Origin: JBDSLU01 sp031407765
GTDB taxonomy: Bacteria > Acidobacteriota > Vicinamibacteria > Vicinamibacterales > Vicinamibacteraceae
Assembly: GCA_031407765.1 (NCBI GenBank)
Contig: JANOIR010000163.1
Coordinates: forward strand, 27,791 to 91,790
DNA length: 64,000 nucleotides
Direction: 5' to 3'
Shown here: piece after piece, positions 40,105 to 47,915 of the stretch
Position numbering within the stretch: position 1 is the stretch's first letter
Layout: every line of letters begins with the position of its first letter
The notes under the pieces: generated by a model
Told to the model about the DNA's origin: nothing
What the model saw: the letters and a program-made list of their open reading frames with translations, nothing else
The model's database searches: none
Translations under genes and position numbers: made by a program

Positions 40105-41615
40105 TGAAGATCGCCCTGATCGACTATCGGGCCGGCAATCTCACGTCGGTGCGCAAGGCGCTCGCCGCCGCCGGCGCCGAGGTGTTCACGCCGGTGTCGC
40201 CCGGCGAGATCGCCGGCGCCGACGGCCTGATCGTGCCCGGCGTCGGCCACTTCGAGGCGACGGCGGTGCTCGATGCGCCGTGGCGCGAGGCGATCCTGGC
40301 GCACGCGCGCGCCGGCAAGCCGCTCCTCGGCATCTGCCTCGGTCTGCAGTTCCTGTTCGAGGGCAGCACCGAGGCGCCGGGGCTGCCCGGGCTCGGGCTG
40401 CTGCCAGGCCGCTGCCGGAAGCTCGGGCCCGAGTGGGATCCTTCCGTGCAGCTCAGCGCCGACGGCTGGGCCGAGTTCAAGGTGCCGCACGTCGGATGGA
40501 ACGCCGTGAGCCCGACGAGGCCGTCGGCGATCCTGGCTGGTGTCGACGCCGGTACGCAGACCTACTTCACCCATTCCTACGCAGCCCCGGTTGGCAAGGC
40601 GACCGTGGCGACGACCTCGACCGGCCCGAACACGTTCGCCAGCGCGGTCGAGCGCGACGCGATCTTCGGCCTGCAGTTCCACCCCGAGAAGTCTGGCGAC
40701 GCCGGCCTGCAGATGCTGCGCAATTTCTGCAGCAGGATGGGGAGGACTCTAGGAGTTTCACCCACCTCTCCGGGAGCGTCTCCGGGAGCGTCTCCCGGAA
40801 CGCTTCCAGGAGCGTCTCCGGGAGGCATGGCGCACGCGTCGAAGCGGATCATCGCGTGCCTGGACGTCCGCGACGGGCAGGTCGTCAAGGGCGTGAAGTT
40901 CGAAGGCCTGCGCTCGGCCGGGGATCCGGCGGAGCTTGCCGCGCGCTACAACGTCGAAGGGATCGATGAAGTCGTGATCCTGGACGTCACGGCGACGCTC
41001 GAGACACGCCGCGCGCTCGCCCACACCATCGCGGAGGTCGCGCGCAATCTCTTCATCCCGCTCGCCGTCGGCGGCGGCATCCGCACCGAGGCCGACGCGG
41101 CGGCGGTGGTCGAGGCCGGCGCCGACAAGGTCAGCTTGAACAGCGCGGCGCTGAAGGATCCCGACCTGATCTCGCGCCTCGCGGTCCGCTACGGCAGCCA
41201 GGCGGTGGTCGTGGCCATCGACGCCAAGCGAGCCAAGGCACCGACCGGCGAGCCGGGCTTCGCCGTTTACGCCCGCAGCGGCACCAGCGACGCCGGCCGC
41301 GACGCGGTCGAATGGGCGCGCGAGGCCGCCGACCGCGGCGGCGGCGAGATCCTGCTCACGTCGATGGACCGCGACGGCACCCGGAGCGGCTTCGACTGCG
41401 AACTGACGGCCGCGGTGTCCCGCGCCGTCTCGATCCCGGTGATCGCCTCGGGCGGCGCCGGCACACTCGATCACTTCGTCGACGTCTTCACCCGCGGCCG
41501 CGCTGATGCAGCGCTGGCCGCGTCCATCTTCCACTTCTCGGAGCACGGAGTCGGCGACCTCAAGGCCCACCTGGCCAAGGCCGCCATCCCGATGCGCCTG
41601 CACACCAGGGGCTGA
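40104..41615 (+). CDS. hisHF: fused imidazole glycerol phosphate synthase HisH-HisF
   Basis: 503 residues in one open frame. Residues 1-215 are the glutaminase HisH: IALIDYRAGNLTSVRKAL, nucleophile C78 in LLGICLGLQFLFEG, and H193/E195 in FGLQFHPEKSG. Residues 217-241 are a linker made by the 12-bp minisatellite (SPGASPGASPGTLPGASPGG). Residues 242-503 are the cyclase HisF: RIIACLDVRDGQVVKGVKFE with catalytic D254, LFIPLAVGGGIRTEADAAAV, VVVAIDAKR with the second catalytic Asp, and VIASGGAGTLDHF. I checked the join base by base: there is no stop, and HisF begins with an in-frame ATG at 40827. Bacterial HisH and HisF are usually separate; the fused form is known from fungi and plants (HIS7). GTG 40104 overlaps the hisB stop. 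Confidence 0.95.
   Translation: MKIALIDYRAGNLTSVRKALAAAGAEVFTPVSPGEIAGADGLIVPGVGHFEATAVLDAPWREAILAHARAGKPLLGICLGLQFLFEGSTEAPGLPGLGLLPGRCRKLGPEWDPSVQLSADGWAEFKVPHVGWNAVSPTRPSAILAGVDAGTQTYFTHSYAAPVGKATVATTSTGPNTFASAVERDAIFGLQFHPEKSGDAGLQMLRNFCSRMGRTLGVSPTSPGASPGASPGTLPGASPGGMAHASKRIIACLDVRDGQVVKGVKFEGLRSAGDPAELAARYNVEGIDEVVILDVTATLETRRALAHTIAEVARNLFIPLAVGGGIRTEADAAAVVEAGADKVSLNSAALKDPDLISRLAVRYGSQAVVVAIDAKRAKAPTGEPGFAVYARSGTSDAGRDAVEWAREAADRGGGEILLTSMDRDGTRSGFDCELTAAVSRAVSIPVIASGGAGTLDHFVDVFTRGRADAALAASIFHFSEHGVGDLKAHLAKAAIPMRLHTRG
40767..40826. repeat. 12-bp minisatellite at the HisH-HisF junction (5 units)
   Basis: Five units of the type TCTCCGGGAGCG; the third and fourth are slightly diverged. 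It ends at the base before the internal ATG of HisF (40827). The 9-mer here is CTCCGGGAG rather than GTCCGGGAC. Confidence 0.9.
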
Positions 41616-41621
41616 CTCAGA

Positions 41622-42032
41622 ATGGCCATCGCCGGGTACTCGGGAACGCCGCTGCCGCAGAAACTCGGCATCAAGCCGGGGATGACGCTTCACGTGGTCG
41701 ACGCACCGCTGGACTACTCGGCGCTGATCGCTCCAGTCGGCGCGAAGGTGGCGTTCGCCACCAGGCTGACCAAGGACGTCGAGCTGCTGCACGCCTTCGT
41801 CACGAAAAAGGGCCGCCTCCAGGAAGTCCTGGATCGGGCCCGCGCCGGGCTCGGATCCGAGGCCATCGTCTGGGTCTCGTGGCCGAAGAAGGCGGCCGGG
41901 ATTCCCAGCGAGGTCACCGAGGACACGGTCCGGGATCTCGCCCTCCCGCTCGGCTTCGTCGACGTCAAGGTGTGCGCCGTCGACAACACCTGGTCCGGCC
42001 TGAAGCTGGTCGTTCGCAAGACATTGCGCTGA
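41622..42032 (+). CDS. DUF3052 family protein
   Basis: 136 residues, complete. Typical DUF3052 features: an N-terminal AGYSGTPLPQKLGIKPGMTL, AFVTKKGRLQEVLDRARAGL, the central AIVWVSWPKKAAGIPSEVTE and a final GFVDVKVCAVDNTWSGLKLV. The family is common in many bacteria and has no known role. It sits 6 bp after hisHF and before hisA, so it must be co-transcribed with the his genes, although histidine synthesis has no missing step for it. Copy C of the three-hairpin repeat follows its stop. Confidence 0.88.
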   Translation: MAIAGYSGTPLPQKLGIKPGMTLHVVDAPLDYSALIAPVGAKVAFATRLTKDVELLHAFVTKKGRLQEVLDRARAGLGSEAIVWVSWPKKAAGIPSEVTEDTVRDLALPLGFVDVKVCAVDNTWSGLKLVVRKTLR

Positions 42033-42130
42033 GTTGGTTGGCGGCGCCGCCCTCAGCGGCGCCGTGGGCAGCCAGCACTCCGGGAGGCGCTCCGGGAGAC
42101 GCTCCGGGAGACGCTCCGGGAGCGGCTGCT
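42033..42130 (+). repeat. three-hairpin repeat element, copy C, split by minisatellite
   Basis: Begins at the stop of the DUF3052 gene. Stem 1 is 42042-42050/42056-42064 (CGGCGCCGC/GCGGCGCCG, loop CCTCA). Stem 2 is GCAGCC 42068-42073 / GGCTGC 42124-42129, but its loop holds a minisatellite array instead of the usual 10-15 bases. Stem 3 is absent. Confidence 0.65.
42078..42125. repeat. 12-bp minisatellite upstream of hisA (4 units)
   Basis: CTCCGGGAGGCG, two CTCCGGGAGACG and CTCCGGGAGCGG in tandem. This is the only array of the four that is not in a coding region; it lies within the loop of repeat copy C. Confidence 0.9.
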
Positions 42131-42135
42131 AGAAT
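42130..42135 (+). promoter_or_regulatory. possible internal -10 box for hisA
   Basis: TAGAAT stands 11 bp before ATG 42147 and after the hairpin element, so hisA may have an additional promoter not under attenuator control. Confidence 0.4.
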
Positions 42136-42146
42136 CGGCCCGACAC

Positions 42147-42863
42147 ATGTTCATTCCTGCCATCGATCTCAAGGGCGGCCAGGTCGTCCAGCTGGTGCAG
42201 GGCAAGCGGCTGGCGCTCGCCTCGGACGACATCGACGCCTGGGTGCGGAAGTTCGCTCACTACACGCGCGTCCAGCTCATCGACCTCGACGGCGCGCTCG
42301 AGACCGGCGCCAACGACGTCATCGTGCGCCGCATCTGCGCCCAGCTGCCCTGCCGCGTCGGCGGCGGCGTGCGGACCATCGCCCGGGCCCAGGCCCTGAT
42401 CGCGGCCGGCGCGCAGCAGGTCATCGTCAGCTCGGCGCTGTTCTCGGGCGGCCGGATCGATCGCGTCTTCGCCCGCGACCTCGCCGACGCCGTCGGCATC
42501 GAGCGCGTGATCGCGGCCGTCGACAGCGCCGGCGGGAAGGTCGTCATCCGAGGCTGGACGGAAGCGACGGCACTCACCGCAGTAGAAGCGGTGCGCGAGC
42601 TCGAGCCGTTCTGCGGCGGCTTCCTCTACACGCACGTCGACACCGAGGGCCTGATGCAGGGCATCGACATGGCTGCCGTCGAGGCCGTGCGGGCGGCGAC
42701 GGCGAAGTCGCTGACGGCCGCCGGCGGCATCCGCACCCGCGAGGAGATTCTGGCGCTCGATGCGCTCGGCATCGACGCCGTCGTCGGCATGGCCGTCTAC
42801 ACCGGCGCGCTGTCGCTCGACGACCCCGCCCTCCAGCCGGCGATGCCCAGCACTCCGCGGTGA
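42147..42863 (+). CDS. hisA: ProFAR isomerase
   Basis: 238 residues. HisA isomerises ProFAR to PRFAR, the substrate of HisHF. It is a TIM barrel related to HisF: MFIPAIDLKGGQVVQLVQG carries catalytic D8, then LIDLDGALETGAN, CRVGGGVRTIARAQALIAAG, AVDSAGGKVVIRGWTEATA, FLYTHVDTEGLMQGID with the second catalytic Asp, and LTAAGGIRTREEILAL. It is separated from the rest of the his genes by DUF3052 and the repeat element, and is followed after 12 bp by a peptidase gene. Confidence 0.95.
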   Translation: MFIPAIDLKGGQVVQLVQGKRLALASDDIDAWVRKFAHYTRVQLIDLDGALETGANDVIVRRICAQLPCRVGGGVRTIARAQALIAAGAQQVIVSSALFSGGRIDRVFARDLADAVGIERVIAAVDSAGGKVVIRGWTEATALTAVEAVRELEPFCGGFLYTHVDTEGLMQGIDMAAVEAVRAATAKSLTAAGGIRTREEILALDALGIDAVVGMAVYTGALSLDDPALQPAMPSTPR

Positions 42864-42875
42864 CCTGAGCCCACT

Positions 42876-45317
42876 ATGACCACGCGCGCAGCCCTCTCCG
42901 GCAGGCTCCCTCCGTCACGACAAGGCCGCCGCGGATGGCCGCTTGCGCTCATCGTCGCGCTGGCGTCGCTCTCGGGCTGCGCCCGGCAGAGCGACGTCCC
43001 GTTCCGCGTCGACAACGCCCGCGCGCACATCGAGCGCCTGACCAACGCCGGCCCCCGCCCGACCGGATCGGCCGCCAACGCCGCGGCGCGCGCCTATCTG
43101 GTCGATCAGCTGCGCCTCTACGGCTTCGACGTCCGCACCCAGACGGTCGACGCGTCGCGCCCCGAGTACGGCCGCACCATGCGCGTCACCAACATCGTGG
43201 CGACGCGTTCGGGCAGCCGCCACGACGCCATCGCCCTGGTCGCGCACTACGATTCCGTCCCGAGCGCGCCCGGCGCCATGGACGACGGCATCGGCACGGC
43301 GGTCGCGCTCGAAGCGGCGCGCCTCCTGGCCACCGCGCCGGCGCTGCGCCATACGCTGGTCGTCCTGCTGACCGATGGCGAGGAGTTCGGCCTGATGGGC
43401 GCGGTCGGTGCGATGGGCGACGCCGAGCTTCGAGCCAGGCTCAAGGGCTACATCAACCTGGAGTCGACCGGATCGACCGGGCCGGCGATCCTGTTCGAAT
43501 CGGGTCCCCTCAACGAGACGCTGATCCGGACCTGGGCCAACGCCGCGCCGCGTCCGCACGGCGCTTCCTACGCGCTCGAGATCTACAAGCGCCTGCCCAA
43601 CGACACCGACTTCACCGTGCTGAAGGCGGCCGGGATCCCCGGCCTCAACATGGCGCCGGTCGGCAACAGCCACGCCTACCACACCTCCCGCGACACCGCC
43701 GATCGCGTCGCCTCGGACACGCTGCTCCAGATGGGCGAGAGCACGGTGACGACGATGCGGGCGATGGACGCACTCGATCGCCTGGCCGGCGATCGCGACG
43801 TCCGCTTCGCCTCGATCGGCGAGCGCACGGTGATCGTGCTCGCCGACTGGCAGGGCCGGCTGCTGGCGGTCTTGGCCATCTGCCTCGGCGTCGTCGCCTG
43901 GGTGCGAATGGTGCGGCACCTCGCCGCCAGCGACGCGATCCGCTTCATCGCCACCGCCCTGTGGGGCGTGCTGGCGCTCGCCACGGCGGTCGTCGCGATG
44001 GTCGGCGCGTCGTGGCTGCTGGTCGCGTCGAGCGCGGTCCATCATCCGTGGTACGCCTCGCCGATGCGGGCCTGCGCGCTGATCGTGGTCAGCGGCGTGC
44101 TGGGCCCGTGGCTGCTCACGCGGCTGGCCTTCGTCGTGCCCGAGCGCGTCCGCTACCTTCGCGAGCCGGCCAGCGTCTGGGCCCTGATGCTGCCGCTGTG
44201 GTGCGGGATCACCGCGATCTTCGAGGCCAAGGCGCCGCTCGCCTCGCCGCTCTGGGCCTTCAGTCTGGCGATCGCCGGCGCCGCCCTCGCGGTGGTCCCG
44301 CCGGCTCGCACCGCGTGGCTCCGCGCCGCGTCGGGGCTGGTCTTGGTCGTGACGACGCTCCTGTTCCTGCGCGACGGCCTGATGCTCTACGAGTTCCTGG
44401 TCGCGGTCCTCGGCCGCCTGCCGATCGTCACGCCGATCTGGGTGCTGCCCCTGTTCATCGCCTTCGCCGGCATGATGATCGTGCCGCCGGCTGTGGCGGC
44501 GCTGATCGGCTTCGTGGAAGGGCGCCGGGGCCACGGCTCGATGGGCACGGGCCTCCTCGCCGCGTTCGCCGTCACGCTCGGCTTGGCCTACATGGCGGCG
44601 CCGTACACCGCGGATCGCCCGGCGCGGCGATCCGTCGTCTACGTCCACGACGCGGTGATCGGTCAGGCCTGGTGGGAGGTCGGCGGCAACGAGCCCGGCC
44701 TCGATCTGGCGCACGGCTCGGATCAGGCCGCACGCTGGCGCCAGGTCGATGCCGGCGCGGCACTCCCCGCCTCGGTCACGGTCGGCAGCGCCTCCGGCGC
44801 ATTCCGGTTCCGCCGCCAGGGCGAGGCGACGACGGCGCCGGCACGTGTCGTGGCCCGCATCGTCGCGGCAGCGGACTCGCCCGGTCAGGTCGATTACGAG
44901 GTCGCGGTCTCGCCGCAGCGCGAGGGCCTTGGCGCCACGCTGCACCTGCCGCAGGGGATCGTCCCGGTCCGCGCCACGCCGGTCGGCGCCGAGCGCGCGG
45001 ATCGTTGGCGCGCGACCTACCTGGCCATCCCTCCCGAGGGTATGACCTTCCGGATCCGTGTCCCCACGGCGGCGACGCCGTCACTTGCCTCGACCGTCGT
45101 CGTGATCGGGACCTGGGCCCTGCCGGGCAGCGATGGCCGCCGCCAGCTGCCGTGGCTGCCGCAGGAACGCACCGACTGGACCACCTACGCGCAGTGGGTG
45201 GTTCGACCCGAGACGGCCGTCGAAGTCCCGGTCGAAGCCGTGCCCGGCGCGCCGCTGCCAACGCCGAGCCTGCCGTCGCCCGCTCCTCCGCCCGACCCTC
45301 CGCCGCCTGCCTCGTAG
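42876..45317 (+). CDS. M28-family metallopeptidase with multi-pass membrane domain
   Basis: 813 residues. N-terminal signal with a lipobox-like LASLSGCAR. The peptidase domain (about 45-310) has the co-catalytic zinc ligands of M28: H in LVAHYDSVPSAPGAMDDGIG (also the bridging D), EE in LLTDGEEFGLMGAV, D/E in INLESTGSTGP and H in SHAYHTSRDTADRV. About eight transmembrane helices follow (about 325-580) and then a beta-rich C-terminal domain and Pro-rich end (PSLPSPAPPPDPPPPAS). The layout resembles endoplasmic-reticulum aminopeptidase 1-like (Fxna) proteins. Likely an aminopeptidase acting in the periplasm. Confidence 0.88.
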   Translation: MTTRAALSGRLPPSRQGRRGWPLALIVALASLSGCARQSDVPFRVDNARAHIERLTNAGPRPTGSAANAAARAYLVDQLRLYGFDVRTQTVDASRPEYGRTMRVTNIVATRSGSRHDAIALVAHYDSVPSAPGAMDDGIGTAVALEAARLLATAPALRHTLVVLLTDGEEFGLMGAVGAMGDAELRARLKGYINLESTGSTGPAILFESGPLNETLIRTWANAAPRPHGASYALEIYKRLPNDTDFTVLKAAGIPGLNMAPVGNSHAYHTSRDTADRVASDTLLQMGESTVTTMRAMDALDRLAGDRDVRFASIGERTVIVLADWQGRLLAVLAICLGVVAWVRMVRHLAASDAIRFIATALWGVLALATAVVAMVGASWLLVASSAVHHPWYASPMRACALIVVSGVLGPWLLTRLAFVVPERVRYLREPASVWALMLPLWCGITAIFEAKAPLASPLWAFSLAIAGAALAVVPPARTAWLRAASGLVLVVTTLLFLRDGLMLYEFLVAVLGRLPIVTPIWVLPLFIAFAGMMIVPPAVAALIGFVEGRRGHGSMGTGLLAAFAVTLGLAYMAAPYTADRPARRSVVYVHDAVIGQAWWEVGGNEPGLDLAHGSDQAARWRQVDAGAALPASVTVGSASGAFRFRRQGEATTAPARVVARIVAAADSPGQVDYEVAVSPQREGLGATLHLPQGIVPVRATPVGAERADRWRATYLAIPPEGMTFRIRVPTAATPSLASTVVVIGTWALPGSDGRRQLPWLPQERTDWTTYAQWVVRPETAVEVPVEAVPGAPLPTPSLPSPAPPPDPPPPAS

Positions 45318-45349
45318 CACTCGGCTTCGGCGGGGCGGGGCCTGGCGCC

Positions 45350-45396
45350 GTTACGTCGATCCGCGTTATCATGACGTCGATCGACGTAACGTCATG
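45350..45396. promoter_or_regulatory. nested inverted repeats over the ATPase start codon
   Basis: GTTACGTCGAT (45350-45360) and ATCGACGTAAC (45380-45390) are exact 11-bp inverted arms with a 19-bp spacer. A second exact pair, CATGACGT (45370-45377) and ACGTCATG (45389-45396), overlaps the right arm and includes the ATG at 45394. The core is less GC-rich than its surroundings. It looks like an operator or an RNA structure that hides the start. Confidence 0.6.
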
Positions 45397-46542
45397 CACA
45401 ACCCCTTCGTCTACGGTGAGATCGTGCCGCTCGAAGCGTTCGCGGACCGCGTCGTCGAGCTCGATCGGCTGGTCACCGATCTGGCCGAAGGCCAGAAGGT
45501 GTTCCTGATCTCGCCCCGCCGCTACGGCAAGTCGTCGCTGGTCCGCCAGGCGCTGGCGCAGCTGGCGCGCAAGCGGATCCTGACGCTCGAGCTGACGGTC
45601 AGCAGCTTCAGCTCCTACGTCGCCTTCCTGGAGGGCTACGCCCGCGCCTTGCTGGCGCTCGAGGCGAAGGCCGAGAAGGCGCGCGGCTGGCTGAGCGAGC
45701 TGTTCCCGGCGTCTCGGCCCGAGGTCCGGCTCGAGGCCGGCCCGGCCGGCGCGGCGGCGCTCGCGGTATCCTTCCCCACCGTCCGTACGCCGCGCGACGC
45801 CAGCCGCCTCGCCGAAGAGGTGTTCGCGCTGCCCGGCCTCCTCGCCGAGCGCCTGCGCCGCTCCATCGTGATCGCGCTCGACGAGTTCCAGGCGGTGACC
45901 GCCTTCGACAACGGTCAGGTCGAGCACGCCCTCCGCGCCGCGGTCCAGCAGCAGCGGAAGGTCGGCTACGTCTTCGCCGGATCCGAGCCGAGCCTGATGG
46001 AGCAGATGGTCGGCATGAAGCGGCCGTTCTACAAGGCCGGTCCGGTCATGCGCCTGGAGCGGATCCCGGCCGACGAGTTCGCCGCGTTCCTCGAGGCGCG
46101 CTTCGCCGCCACCGGGCTCAAGCCCGAGACCGGCCTCGGCGACGCCATCGTCGACCTCGCCGGCAACCTCCCCTACGACGTCCAGCGCCTCGCCCACGAA
46201 ACGTGGGATCGCGCCACCACGCTCAAGCGCCGCAGCGTCGGGCTCGAGGACCTGCACGCCACGCTGCACCGCCTGCTCGGCGAGCAGCAGATGCTGTTCG
46301 AGGCGACCTGGCTCCGGCTCACGCTCGGCCAGCGCGCCGCGCTGCGCGCCGTGGTGCTCGAGCGGGGGGTCGAGCTGCTCGCCACCGAGACGCGGCACCG
46401 GCATCGGCTCGGCGGGGCGTCGAGCGTGCAGACGGCGCTCGCGGCGCTGATGCGCCAGGATGTGATCGCCCGCGAGCCGGACGGCCGCTACGTCGTGGTC
46501 GACTCGCTCCTCCGCGAGTGGGTCGCCCGCCGGACCTTCTGA
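45394..46542 (+). CDS. archaeal-type P-loop ATPase
   Basis: 382 residues from ATG 45394 (MHNPFVYGEIVPLEAFADRV). NPF.YG is the usual beginning of the 'ATPase domain predominantly from Archaea' family in the STAND group. Walker A is FLISPRRYGKSSLVRQAL, the Walker B-like strand is SIVIALDEFQAVTAFD, and GYVFAGSEPSLMEQMV is the sensor. The C-terminal 80 residues (LGQRAALRAVVLERGVELLA, ALAALMRQDVIAREPDGRYV) form a winged helix. The start falls in nested palindromes, so autoregulation by its own winged helix is conceivable. The target is unknown. It overlaps the MFS gene by one base (TGATG). Confidence 0.87.
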   Translation: MHNPFVYGEIVPLEAFADRVVELDRLVTDLAEGQKVFLISPRRYGKSSLVRQALAQLARKRILTLELTVSSFSSYVAFLEGYARALLALEAKAEKARGWLSELFPASRPEVRLEAGPAGAAALAVSFPTVRTPRDASRLAEEVFALPGLLAERLRRSIVIALDEFQAVTAFDNGQVEHALRAAVQQQRKVGYVFAGSEPSLMEQMVGMKRPFYKAGPVMRLERIPADEFAAFLEARFAATGLKPETGLGDAIVDLAGNLPYDVQRLAHETWDRATTLKRRSVGLEDLHATLHRLLGEQQMLFEATWLRLTLGQRAALRAVVLERGVELLATETRHRHRLGGASSVQTALAALMRQDVIAREPDGRYVVVDSLLREWVARRTF

Positions 46543-47855
46543 TGCCGCCGTCGGCCGCCGATCCGCTGTCGTCGTCGTGGCTGGCCCGCCTCGGCCTGCA
46601 CCGGCCCGAGCTGCGCGCGTGGGTCTGGTACGACTGGGCCAACTCCGCGTTCATGACCACGGTCGTCGCCGCGGTCTTCCCGATCTACTACGCCACGGTC
46701 GCCGCCGACGGCCTCGACGACGCCACCGCGACCTTCCGCTTCGGGATCGCCACCACGATCGCGCTGACGCTGGTCGCGGTGCTCTCGCCGCTGCTCGGTG
46801 CGCTCGCCGACGCCACCGGCCGCAAGAAAGCGCTGCTCGCGGTCTTCACCGGCCTCGGCATCGCCGCCTCGGCGGGCCTGGGCCTGGTCGGCCGCGGCGA
46901 CTGGGCGCTGGCGCTCGCCCTGTTCATGCTCGGCAACATCGGCATCTACGGGTCGCTGACCTTCTACGACGCACTGCTGCCGCACATCGCGCGGCCGGAC
47001 GAACTGGACCGGGTGTCCACGGCCGGCTATGCAATCGGGTATCTCGGCGGCGGCGTGCTGCTCGCCATCAACCTCGCGTGGATCCTGCAGCCAGCCTGGT
47101 TCGGCTTCCCCGACGCCGGCGTCGCGACCCGCGCCGCGTTCGTCAGCGTCGCGGTGTGGTGGGCGCTGTTCTCGATCCCCCTGTTCCGGCGGATCAGCGA
47201 ACCGCCGGTCGATCCCGCCGCCGCGGCCGCGGCGTCGATCGCCACCGCGTTCGTCCGCCTCCGGCAGACGCTGCGCGAGCTGCGGCGCTACCGCCACGCC
47301 TTCACGATGCTCGTCGCGTTCATGCTCTACAACGACGGCATCGGCACGATGATCCGGATGGCGACGATCTACGGCACCCAGGTCGGCATCGATCAGGGCA
47401 GCCTGATCGGGGCGCTGCTGCTGGTACAGTTCATCGGCGTGCCGTCCGCCTTCCTGTTCGGCGCGGTCGCCGCGCGGGTCGGCGCCAAGCCGGCGATCCT
47501 GGCGTCGCTCGGGCTCTACACGGTGATCAGCGTGCTCGCGTTCCGCATGACGACGGCGCGCGACTTCATCGTGCTGGCCTGCCTCGTCGGGCTCGTCCAG
47601 GGCGGCAGCCAGGCGCTCAGCCGGTCGCTCTTCGCCAGCCTCATTCCGAAGGACCGCACGGCCGAGTTCTTCGGCTTCTTCGCGGTGTTCGAGAAGTTCG
47701 CCGGGATCTTCGGGCCTTTGCTATTCTCGGTGGCTGTTGCGCTGACCCACTCCAACCGGGCGGCGATCCTATCGGTGATTCCGTTCTTCGTCGCCGGCGC
47801 GCTCCTCCTCGTCACCGTCGACATCGAGGCAGGGCGTCGGGCAGCCGACAGGTGA
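46542..47855 (+). CDS. MFS transporter, UMF1 (Atg22-like) family
   Basis: 437 residues, 12 helices. ELRAWVWYDWANSAFMTTVV is the diagnostic start of the UMF1 family; LGALADATGRKKALLAVFTG is the first MFS loop, FYDALLPHIARPDELDRVST and AGYAIGYLGGGVLLAINLAW follow, and the second half has GGSQALSRSLFASLIPKDRT and AEFFGFFAVFEKFAGIFGPL. Yeast Atg22 exports amino acids from the vacuole; bacterial substrates are not known. Its ATG overlaps the ATPase stop, so the two genes are coupled. Confidence 0.92.
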   Translation: MPPSAADPLSSSWLARLGLHRPELRAWVWYDWANSAFMTTVVAAVFPIYYATVAADGLDDATATFRFGIATTIALTLVAVLSPLLGALADATGRKKALLAVFTGLGIAASAGLGLVGRGDWALALALFMLGNIGIYGSLTFYDALLPHIARPDELDRVSTAGYAIGYLGGGVLLAINLAWILQPAWFGFPDAGVATRAAFVSVAVWWALFSIPLFRRISEPPVDPAAAAAASIATAFVRLRQTLRELRRYRHAFTMLVAFMLYNDGIGTMIRMATIYGTQVGIDQGSLIGALLLVQFIGVPSAFLFGAVAARVGAKPAILASLGLYTVISVLAFRMTTARDFIVLACLVGLVQGGSQALSRSLFASLIPKDRTAEFFGFFAVFEKFAGIFGPLLFSVAVALTHSNRAAILSVIPFFVAGALLLVTVDIEAGRRAADR

Positions 47856-47915
47856 CGCGCACACCGGCCGATGTTCGGCTCGGTCCCGGTTTTCGTTTCC
47901 TGGTCAGGAGGTTTG

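Noticed and set aside
40827..41615. HisF as a separate gene
   Set aside because: The frame is open through the junction and GGGAGG is too close (1 base) to ATG 40827 to be a good ribosome site. Internal initiation remains possible but the fusion reading is simpler.
36145..42125. CRISPR-like array
   Set aside because: Repeats are contiguous 12-bp units without spacers, and three of four arrays are coding.
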